Part shown: positions 14,915 to 20,887 of the stretch, piece by piece | Position numbering within the stretch: position 1 is the first letter of the stretch | Layout: each line of letters starts with the position of its first letter | DNA from: Limnohabitans sp. | Lineage (GTDB): Bacteria; Planctomycetota; Phycisphaerae; Phycisphaerales; SM1A02 | Direction of reading: 5' to 3' | Assembly: GCA_030054275.1 (NCBI GenBank) | Contig: JASGCF010000017.1 | Location: 1 to 20,887, forward strand | Length of the DNA stretch: 20,887 nucleotides | Program-made: the position numbers and the translations under genes | The notes under the pieces: generated by a model | The model's input: only the letters and a program-made list of their open reading frames with translations | What the model was told of the DNA's origin: nothing | Databases searched by the model: none

Positions 14915-14944
14915 AAAAACGGCTGAAGGCGCTTTCGCGCCTTC
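14915..14944 (-). terminator. Intrinsic terminator-like hairpin downstream of tRNA-Ala
   Basis: On the minus strand GAAGGCGC and GCGCCTTC form an 8-bp perfect stem closed by a GAAA tetraloop, followed 5 nt later by TTTTT. It is the second of two hairpins after the tRNA and would separate it from rsmE, whose GTG begins 41 bp further on. Confidence 0.55.
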
Positions 14945-14961
14945 GAGACCGGTCGGTTGGT

Positions 14962-14986
14962 GACATCAGGCTTTCAGCCGGATGTC
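14962..14986 (-). other. Hairpin directly 3' of tRNA-Ala
   Basis: GACATC (14962-14967) pairs with GATGTC (14981-14986) and GGCT (14969-14972) with AGCC (14976-14979), with one mismatch between the stems and a 3-nt loop. On the minus strand it begins 5 nt after the mature tRNA end. It may act in 3' processing or termination; it has no T-run of its own. Confidence 0.5.
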
Positions 14987-14990
14987 GGAG

Positions 14991-15063
14991 TGGAGCGTAC
15001 CGGGGTCGAACCGGTAACCTATGCCTTGCAAAGGCATCGCTCTCCCAATTGAGCTAACGCCCC
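14991..15063 (-). tRNA. tRNA-Ala (anticodon TGC)
   Basis: The 73-nt minus-strand sequence folds as a full cloverleaf. The acceptor stem GGGGCGT pairs with ACGCTCC (one G-U), and the D-arm is GCTC/GAGC with an AATTGGGA loop. The anticodon stem ATGCC/GGCAT has loop TTTGCAA, giving anticodon TGC for alanine. The T-arm is ACCGG/CCGGT with loop TTCGACC, and the discriminator base is A. The 3' CCA is not encoded. There is no integrase or att-like duplication beside it. Confidence 0.98.
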
Positions 15064-15073
15064 GACGGCGCGC

Positions 15074-15079
15074 AGTATA
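15074..15079 (-). promoter_or_regulatory. Probable -10 box of the tRNA-Ala promoter
   Basis: TATACT on the minus strand lies 10 nt upstream of the mature tRNA 5' end, one base from the TATAAT consensus. No convincing -35 hexamer is found at 16-18 bp spacing (ACAAAC-like bases are there), so only the -10 element is proposed. Confidence 0.5.
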
Positions 15080-15115
15080 GCAATTCTGCGCGCAAGTTTG
15101 TTGCGCTGAAATCCA

Positions 15116-16552
15116 TCACTTCTCAGTTGCGAGAGGGGCGGCGGACTCGCTGCCGGTGACGGTCGCGGAAGCCGGAGCGCCCGACTTTGGCATGATCGGC
15201 ACGACAGCGGTCGGATTGATGACATTCAGCCGCAGGCTCTCGTCGTACTTCACGGGGCCTTTCACGCCAACCAGCAATCCCAGCATGGCGGAGAGGTCGT
15301 AGGTTTCATTCGGAACGAGATACGCGATCGTGTAACCGGTTCCGGGATCCTGCAACACATACAGAAGCGGCATGCGCTCGCCGGTGTAGAACTTCGATGC
15401 GTTGAGGCGGCCCACATTGTCATAGGGCAGCCGCGCCATCGTGGCCAATTCAAGATCTGCAACGCCCTTGAAGTTCGCATCAAGCTTGCGCTTGCGCTCT
15501 GCGATCTCGCGTAGATCCTTCTGAATGGTGAGATCGAGTTCCACCTTCTTGGCAAGGAACTTCGCGCCTTCGATTTCCGAGCGTGTGCTCGAAGAATCGT
15601 CCACGATCGCCACGCAGCGATCGCGAAGTGCCTCAAACTCAGCCATTTCCGTGGGCTGTGCGCGCATCGCTTTGTACGACGCATTCAAGTCGGCCACGCG
15701 AATGCGCTTTACTTGCGCTGCGATTTTTGCGCGCGCTGCCGCCTCGTCGGAATTTTCTGTTGTGGGCGCGGTCTTTGTTGCAGTGGTGTTTGTCGCATCT
15801 GTCGCGTTGAGAGTTGCGCCTTCGCCCTCGGTGACGACAACTGTTTCGCCCGTTGTGACATCAGCCTTCACCACTTGACCTGTCTCGGTGTCCACTTCAA
15901 CCACGGTCTTCGTAGTCGAAGTGTCGACGAGTGTTTCAGTCGAGGCTGGCTTCGGTGTGGTGCTTGGATTTGTTGTTTCTGGCGCAGTGGGACGCGCGCA
16001 CGCGCTTGCCGCGATCCAACCCGAAGTGCGACGGTCGAGTTGCACTGCGTAATAGGTCGCGCCGCCGTCACCTTGCACTTGTTCGACAACCGCTGCTTCA
16101 TCGCCCTTTTGCAAGAAACCGATTGGGCGGTAGCTTGCGTCTGGCTTGAAATCGCGCTCGCTGTTCACAGCACAAATGTCTGCACGAGTGCCCACCTTGA
16201 TCGACTTTCCATCTGCAGAAAGCGTGATGCCAGGTCCCGCCTTGACAAAGCCAACCCAACCATCGAACGCGCCGCCAGTGGTTTCGATACGAACCCATCC
16301 AGCTTCTTCTTGCAACACGCGCACGGAAGCGCCCTTCGCAAGCGCGCCGAAGACATAGCCAGTTTCTTTGCTCGCTGCTGCGCGAACTTCTGCAGTATCT
16401 GCAGTGATCGTGGTGTCATACGGCGTCTTGACAGCTGCGGGCTTCGCTGCTGTTGGCGCAGGCGATGACTGTGCAGCAAGAGGCGAGTTGACAGAGGCTG
16501 CAGAGACAGCAACGGAAGTTGCAACGACGAGGGAGAGGAGTGTGTGCGACAT
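15116..16552 (-). CDS. Secreted bacterial SH3-domain protein with helical C-terminal region
   Basis: The product is 478 residues from ATG 16552, which gives a clean Sec signal peptide (SHTLLSLVVATSVAVSAASV...AAQS). Two SH3b-like segments follow. One spans about residues 48-105 (TAEVRAAASKETGYVFGALAKGASVRVLQEEAGWVRIET..GWVGFVK). The other spans about 118-185 (GTRADICAVNSE...FLQKGDEAAVVEQ...YYAVQL..TSGWIAASAC). A Thr/Ala-rich low-complexity linker (about 187-265) leads to a charged helical region (about 270-375), then a C-terminal domain ending near ATEK. SH3b domains often bind cell-wall peptides, so a periplasmic or wall-associated role is likely; no catalytic domain is seen. An in-frame ATG at 16627 would add 25 residues; both starts have weak ribosome binding sites. 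Confidence 0.85.
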   Translation of the reverse strand: MSHTLLSLVVATSVAVSAASVNSPLAAQSSPAPTAAKPAAVKTPYDTTITADTAEVRAAASKETGYVFGALAKGASVRVLQEEAGWVRIETTGGAFDGWVGFVKAGPGITLSADGKSIKVGTRADICAVNSERDFKPDASYRPIGFLQKGDEAAVVEQVQGDGGATYYAVQLDRRTSGWIAASACARPTAPETTNPSTTPKPASTETLVDTSTTKTVVEVDTETGQVVKADVTTGETVVVTEGEGATLNATDATNTTATKTAPTTENSDEAAARAKIAAQVKRIRVADLNASYKAMRAQPTEMAEFEALRDRCVAIVDDSSSTRSEIEGAKFLAKKVELDLTIQKDLREIAERKRKLDANFKGVADLELATMARLPYDNVGRLNASKFYTGERMPLLYVLQDPGTGYTIAYLVPNETYDLSAMLGLLVGVKGPVKYDESLRLNVINPTAVVPIMPKSGAPASATVTGSESAAPLATEK

Positions 16553-16738
16553 AAGAGATGGCACCGCGAGAGATGTCACCGCGGCCGTGTGCGCCGCGTT
16601 GAACGCGAAAGGCGTGCGACGAGTCATGGCGCGGATCGTAGCGATTTTGCCGCGTCGCGTGCGTCAAAAACACCCGTTGATCGAATCCGCTGCGCGCGAC
16701 GGTCTTTGCGTAGGCAAGGGCGGCTACCATCCGCGCCC

Positions 16739-18592
16739 ATGCCGGTTGCCGAGTTGAAGCCTGTTTCTCATGCGCTCGTTCATGTGCTTGTTCATGCGCC
16801 AGCCCTCGCGGTGTCTTGCGCCGTTCTCGTTGCTTTCGCCGGTTGCCGCTCTCCGTTGGTCTCGCCAGACGGCGATCGCCTGTCAGCGAAGCTCGACCAA
16901 GCCATCAACGCAAGTTCGGAGCGCGAATTGGCGGGCGTCGCAGCGACACCCGCACCGACGGTTTCGAGTCGCGAAACTGCCGTTGATCGCATGCTGTCGG
17001 CGCGGCGCACGGAACTTGATTCGATCGGGCCGCAGTCGCGGGAACTAGGCAAAACGGTCGGTGGAACAGTGCCGCTGACGGCGGAGACCCCGAATCGAGT
17101 GGTGCTCACGCGCCAAGCCGCGATTGAAGCGGCCGTCCGAAACAACCTCGATGTACAAACGGCGCGGGTAGAGAAGGCAATCACTGTGGCCGATGTGATT
17201 CGCGCAGAAGCGGCCTTCGACTGGGTTGCCGGCGCGGGCGTGGGCTTTGAGCGGATCGAAGAGCCTTCGGTGGGCATTCTGTTTCCCGGCGGACCGCCAA
17301 CGCCCGTCATTCCGAATCTCACGAATCAGCGCAATTGGTCGTTCGATGCGGGCCTCAACAAGGCGCTCACGAGTGGCGGCGCACTCAATCTCACAGCCCG
17401 CACCACGCGCATCGACAATGTCGACACCTCGCTTTTCGTGCCCGATCCGGCGTGGTCGAGCGCCGTGGTGCTTGGTCTCACACAACCGCTATTGCGGGGC
17501 TTCGGCGAAGATGTCGCACTTGCACAAGTCCGCCTCGCCGAGAACAACGACAAGGCTGCCGCGGAATTGGTGCGCGGTCGGTTGCTTGACCTTGTTGCCC
17601 AAACCGAACAGGCATATTGGGCGCTGGTCTCTGCGCGCGCGCGCCTCGTGAGCGCAGAGTGGTTGGTGCGCGTTGGTGAAGAAGTACGCGATGTGCTGGC
17701 GAAGCGTCGCGAATTCGACGCGACCCTTGCGCAGTACGCAAACGCTGTCGCGACGGTCGAGCAGCGCAAGGCGATCGTGATCGAGGCGCGTCGTCGGCTC
17801 TCAGAAGCTGGAAATGCGCTGAAGGTGCTTCTGAACGATCCGTCGCTTCCGGTTGGGGGTGAGGCGGATGTCGTGCCGGCTGATGTGCCAAGCGACGCGC
17901 CCTTCGAAGCAGACCTGCGCAAGTCGATCGAAACAGCGATTGCGCGCGCGCCGTCGATCCAGCAAGCGTTGATTGCGATCGACAGTGCAACGATCGGTGC
18001 AACCGTTGCGGACAATGGTCGGCTCCCGCAACTTGATCTCGCGACAAGCGTGTCGTGGTTCGGCTTGCAGGGTGATTTTGGCGACTCATTCTCGGATATC
18101 ACGAGCGGTGATTTCGTCGATTACGCCGCAGGTTTGCGGTTCAGCCAAGCAATTGGGAATCGCGCCGCCGAAGAGACATTCCGCGTCGCGCGTCTTCGTC
18201 GTTCGCAAACAGTGATCGGCTACGAGAAGGCAGTGCAGGGGACTGTGCTTGCTGTAAAGAACGCGCTCGTCGACTGCGTTTCATTCCGCGAACTTGTTGA
18301 GCAGAATCGCACCTATCGATTGGCGCAAGCCGAGAATCTGCGTGCATTGCTCGTCGACGAGAAGACGCTGGCTGCGCTGACTCCTGAGTTTCTTCAGTTG
18401 AAGTTCCAATTGCAGAACGGTCTTGCTGCAGCGGAAGACGCGTACTTTGCGTCGCTCGTTGGTTACCAAAGCGCGATCGCTGCGTTGCAGCGCGCGATGG
18501 GAACTGGTCTCGAAGCGAATCGCATTGAGATCGAATCGCCCGCGGCCGACGAGGCGTTGGAGCCCGTCCTTGATGTGCCACTGCGACCGTGA
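16739..18592 (+). CDS. TolC-like outer-membrane efflux lipoprotein
   Basis: This 617-residue protein begins with a lipoprotein signal ending in FAGC (Cys36), then about 80 residues of linker. Two outer-membrane efflux (OEP) repeats lie at about 120-330 and 395-600. Typical elements are LTRQAAIEAAVRNNLDVQTARVEKAI, the barrel-type strands around WSFDAGLNKALTSGGALNLTA, TQPLLRGFG, and long amphipathic helices (LLDLVAQTEQAYWALVSARARLVSAEWLV). TolC-type trimers form the outer-membrane tunnel of tripartite pumps or type I secretion. No inner-membrane pump or adaptor gene lies beside it, so its partner must be elsewhere. ATG 16739 lacks a close Shine-Dalgarno sequence. It is divergent from the SH3-domain gene. 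Confidence 0.92.
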   Translation: MPVAELKPVSHALVHVLVHAPALAVSCAVLVAFAGCRSPLVSPDGDRLSAKLDQAINASSERELAGVAATPAPTVSSRETAVDRMLSARRTELDSIGPQSRELGKTVGGTVPLTAETPNRVVLTRQAAIEAAVRNNLDVQTARVEKAITVADVIRAEAAFDWVAGAGVGFERIEEPSVGILFPGGPPTPVIPNLTNQRNWSFDAGLNKALTSGGALNLTARTTRIDNVDTSLFVPDPAWSSAVVLGLTQPLLRGFGEDVALAQVRLAENNDKAAAELVRGRLLDLVAQTEQAYWALVSARARLVSAEWLVRVGEEVRDVLAKRREFDATLAQYANAVATVEQRKAIVIEARRRLSEAGNALKVLLNDPSLPVGGEADVVPADVPSDAPFEADLRKSIETAIARAPSIQQALIAIDSATIGATVADNGRLPQLDLATSVSWFGLQGDFGDSFSDITSGDFVDYAAGLRFSQAIGNRAAEETFRVARLRRSQTVIGYEKAVQGTVLAVKNALVDCVSFRELVEQNRTYRLAQAENLRALLVDEKTLAALTPEFLQLKFQLQNGLAAAEDAYFASLVGYQSAIAALQRAMGTGLEANRIEIESPAADEALEPVLDVPLRP

Positions 18593-18622
18593 TCGAGAAG
18601 ATTCGGCCCTCAACAGCACGAG

Positions 18623-19609
18623 TCACGCGCCTGTTGTCGGTCGTCGTGCTGCGGCGCGGCGCATGCGATCAAGCGCTGCATCCCAAAGGGCGCCGCGTTC
18701 TGGCGGGGCGACAAGCAGCATGGTGTCCGCGCCTGAAGCGTCTGCGCGACGCATGGTGGCGTAGAGCAGCTGGGCGTAGGTTGCTGCATGTCGTGGAAGC
18801 GCATGCAGTGTGTGGGGCGGCGGAACATTGGTGCCAGCGCACGCAACGACTGCGACCGGCGCCGTCGCTCGCGCGAGTCGCGCGGCGAGGTCCGACTCGG
18901 TCACCAACTCTGTGGCGGTGGACGGCGCGTAGTGTGACGCGCTTGTTCCAGGGCTACCCGCTTGATGCATGATGCCAGGCGTTGCCACTGCGCCAACGAA
19001 GGGCTCGAGATCGCTGGCACCGATGGCGCCAGGCCGAAGGATCATGGGTCGCGCGCGAGAGAGGTCAAGCACCGTGGACTCAAGGCCAACATCGCAGGGG
19101 CCGCCGTCGAGAATGGGCAGATCTGCAATCTCTGCGAACTCATCCGCGACATGCTGTGCCGTGGTGGGTGAAACGCGACCGCTGCGATTGGCACTTGGTG
19201 CGGACAGTGGATGTCCGAAGGCGCTGATGAGCGCCAGTGCAACGGGGTGCGCGGGGGAACGGACAGCGACCGTCGTCCGGCCGCCGACAGAGAGTGCGCA
19301 GATGTCCGATCGTCGCGACAGGATGATCGCCAAGGGCCCCGGCCAGAATGCGTCGGCAAGTTTCTGTGCGCGGACATCCCAACCGATCACGGCGCGCTTC
19401 GCCATGGCTGGGTCTGTGACATGCGCGATGAGCGGATTCGACGATGGCCGCCGCTTCATGCGATAGACCTCTGCCACCGCCGCTTCGCTGCGAGCGTCGC
19501 AGGCGAGACCGTAGACCGTCTCGGTCGGAAACGCGACGGGCAGGCCAGCACGCAGCCGCTCTGCGCAGCGCGTGATGTTCTCTAGGGTCGGCTCAAGAAT
19601 GATCGGCAC
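18623..19609 (-). CDS. L-threonylcarbamoyladenylate synthase (Sua5/YwlC/TsaC family)
   Basis: The 328-residue enzyme makes threonylcarbamoyl-AMP from threonine, bicarbonate and ATP, the first step of t6A37 tRNA modification. The YrdC domain covers about 1-205, with AFPTETVYGL (26-35), the KRRPxxNPL motif (K52 to L60), SAPSANRSGRVSPT (from 136) and DGGP..GLESTVLDL. A Sua5-type linker with SPGTSASHYAP (219-229) and a C-terminal Sua5 domain (about 230-320) make this the long form rather than short TsaC. The start is GTG 19609, without a visible Shine-Dalgarno sequence but at the right place for the family. It converges with the TolC-like gene across 30 bp. Confidence 0.94.
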   Translation of the reverse strand: MPIILEPTLENITRCAERLRAGLPVAFPTETVYGLACDARSEAAVAEVYRMKRRPSSNPLIAHVTDPAMAKRAVIGWDVRAQKLADAFWPGPLAIILSRRSDICALSVGGRTTVAVRSPAHPVALALISAFGHPLSAPSANRSGRVSPTTAQHVADEFAEIADLPILDGGPCDVGLESTVLDLSRARPMILRPGAIGASDLEPFVGAVATPGIMHQAGSPGTSASHYAPSTATELVTESDLAARLARATAPVAVVACAGTNVPPPHTLHALPRHAATYAQLLYATMRRADASGADTMLLVAPPERGALWDAALDRMRRAAARRPTTGA

Positions 19610-19693
19610 CCGCGCAATCTAGCGAGAGGAGCACGGGTGCCGTTATTCAGACGGGGCGGCGGGGTGGCGGACGCCAACGCGGGTGGGCGTGCC

Positions 19694-20887
19694 TCACCCC
19701 GTCCAACCGCTGAGGACGATCGAAAGGTCGGCGCCGCCCACGATGCCGTCGTCGTTGAGGTCGGCAATCGGCGCGCTTGAGCCCCAGTAGGTGAGGATGA
19801 ACGCGAGGTCGATGCCATTGACGAGTCCGTCTCCATTGACATCTGGATCAGGCGCATCGACGACCACGCAAATGTTCGACGGATCGTCGACCGTGCCCTC
19901 GATGAGTGCGTTGCGCGTGATCACCTGGATGCCGTTCGTGACGAGCGTCGCGCCGGGCTTCACGGTCAGACCGCGCGCGTAGACGACTTCGGCCGACTTG
20001 CCGGGGGCGTTGTTGAAGTTGTCGACGAGCGACACGGTCGCGCCCGAAGCGATGTCGAGTTCGCCGATGAGCGAGACCTGCGTCTCTTCGCCGCTGAACG
20101 CGCTCGCCACGCAGCCAAGATCGCGGCTCGTCGCCTCGAACGATTGCACGGTGCCGTCGCAGCCGTCGAGCGAGAGTTTTGCGCCGTTGAAGCGGACGTC
20201 GTCGGCCGCGCAGGCAACGCTCACGTCGCCGCACACCGAGAACTTCCACAGATCCTCGACAAACCGTAGCTGTCCCGCGGGGCCGACCTCGACCGAGCCC
20301 GCCACGCGGATACCGTCGCCGACCTGCGTGCCGCCGGTGTCGCCGCCCTGATAGCCCGGGGCGGTGATGACATTGCCGAAGATCGAGCCGTTGTTCACGA
20401 GATCGCCCGTGATGTAGAGGACGCCGACTTGCGCGAGGATCTGCGACCCTGCGGCGTTGGTGACATCGCCGACGACAACCAAGTCCTCGGTCGTGATGGT
20501 GCGGCCCGAGTTCACAAGCGAGCCGACGATCTGCCCGGAGGCCGCCAGTTGCGCGCCGGTATTCACCGACACCTCTGACACGATCGCGCTGTCGAGGCAG
20601 GTTGCGTCGCCACCAAGCGTGAGTGTGCCAACGTTGATCGTGCCATCGACCGCGACGAGTTCGGCATCGGGTGTGGTTGTCAGCGCATCAGCGACAAGCA
20701 CGCCGCCGAGCAGATTCATGCGGCCCGCAAGCGCCACCGGCGCCAGTGGGTTGAAGACCGCGTTGGTCGCGAGCGTCATGGTGCCGTCCACCGAGACGGG
20801 AGAACCGTTGTTCTGCGCGAGGATCGAGCCGCCGAGCGAAATGGTGGTGTTTCCGGCGAAGGAAAGTGTGCTGCCGCTCTGGATGGT
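19694..20887 (-). CDS. C-terminal part of a large surface protein ending in a dockerin-like module (partial)
   Basis: The frame stays open to the right edge, so only the last 397 residues are visible and the start is outside the window. The visible part is rich in short repeated beta-strands (INVGTLTLGG, GQIVGSLVNSG, VGDVTNAAG, LYITGDLVNNGSIFGNV), like autotransporter-type or polymer-forming beta-helices. It closes with a dockerin-like module with two Ca loops, DVNGDGLVNGIDLAFILTYWG and DLNDDGIVGGADLSIVLSGW. The tail is very like that of the 8251-10191 protein, suggesting a shared sorting or anchoring signal. The DNA looks more GC-rich than most of the window. No enzyme motif was recognised. 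Confidence 0.8.
   Translation of the reverse strand, partial: TIQSGSTLSFAGNTTISLGGSILAQNNGSPVSVDGTMTLATNAVFNPLAPVALAGRMNLLGGVLVADALTTTPDAELVAVDGTINVGTLTLGGDATCLDSAIVSEVSVNTGAQLAASGQIVGSLVNSGRTITTEDLVVVGDVTNAAGSQILAQVGVLYITGDLVNNGSIFGNVITAPGYQGGDTGGTQVGDGIRVAGSVEVGPAGQLRFVEDLWKFSVCGDVSVACAADDVRFNGAKLSLDGCDGTVQSFEATSRDLGCVASAFSGEETQVSLIGELDIASGATVSLVDNFNNAPGKSAEVVYARGLTVKPGATLVTNGIQVITRNALIEGTVDDPSNICVVVDAPDPDVNGDGLVNGIDLAFILTYWGSSAPIADLNDDGIVGGADLSIVLSGWTG

Noticed and set aside
14991..15063. tRNA as an integration site for a mobile island
   Set aside because: No integrase, no repeated tRNA 3' end nearby, and the neighbours are housekeeping or envelope genes.
16544..16738. N-terminal extension of the TolC-like protein
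   Set aside because: Arg-rich, overlaps the divergent SH3-domain start and would bury the lipoprotein signal; ATG 16739 gives a proper signal.

Overview
The window looks like chromosomal DNA of a planctomycete, most likely of the Phycisphaerae/Phycisphaerales type. This is inferred from gene content, not from a marker gene. There are two exported Gfo/Idh/MocA oxidoreductases with twin-arginine signals, a DUF1080 (3-keto-disaccharide hydrolase family) protein, and two surface proteins ending in the same dockerin-like module. Outer-membrane and lipoprotein genes are numerous, and several genes lack a clear Shine-Dalgarno sequence. The DNA is moderately GC-rich. No phage, transposase, integrase, CRISPR array or rRNA was seen.

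Layout. Positions 1-195 are an intergenic patch of modular direct repeats with a strong hairpin. From 196 to 3187 everything is on the minus strand. Read in the direction of transcription, there is a small cysteine-rich exported protein, a heavy-metal-associated (HMA) domain lipoprotein and an outer-membrane beta-barrel-like protein; the last two overlap by GTGA. MscL and a SYLF-domain lipoprotein follow. Next come a Tat/lipoprotein Gfo/Idh/MocA oxidoreductase (minus) and, divergently, an MltA-type lytic transglycosylase overlapping a DUF1648 membrane protein by ATGA (plus). A second Tat-exported Gfo/Idh/MocA protein and a large TSP3/beta-helix/dockerin surface protein are on the minus strand, and a DUF1080 protein diverges from them.

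Right half. An HTH plus helical-repeat regulator and a CDF metal transporter are on the plus strand. The CDF gene converges on, and overlaps, rsmE (minus). A tRNA-Ala(TGC) on the minus strand has a recognisable -10 box and two downstream hairpins. A secreted SH3-domain protein (minus) diverges from a TolC-like lipoprotein (plus). The window closes with a Sua5/TsaC-type threonylcarbamoyl-AMP synthase and the C-terminal part of another dockerin-ending protein that runs off the right edge, both on the minus strand.

How the genes may work together (inference). The exported oxidoreductases and the DUF1080 protein fit the oxidise-then-cleave route through 3-keto sugars at the cell surface. The cysteine-rich/HMA/beta-barrel trio looks like a small envelope metal-handling unit and is the most likely under-described system here. 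MltA, MscL, SYLF, SH3 and TolC-like genes are cell-envelope functions. RsmE, tRNA-Ala and the threonylcarbamoyl-AMP synthase are translation housekeeping.
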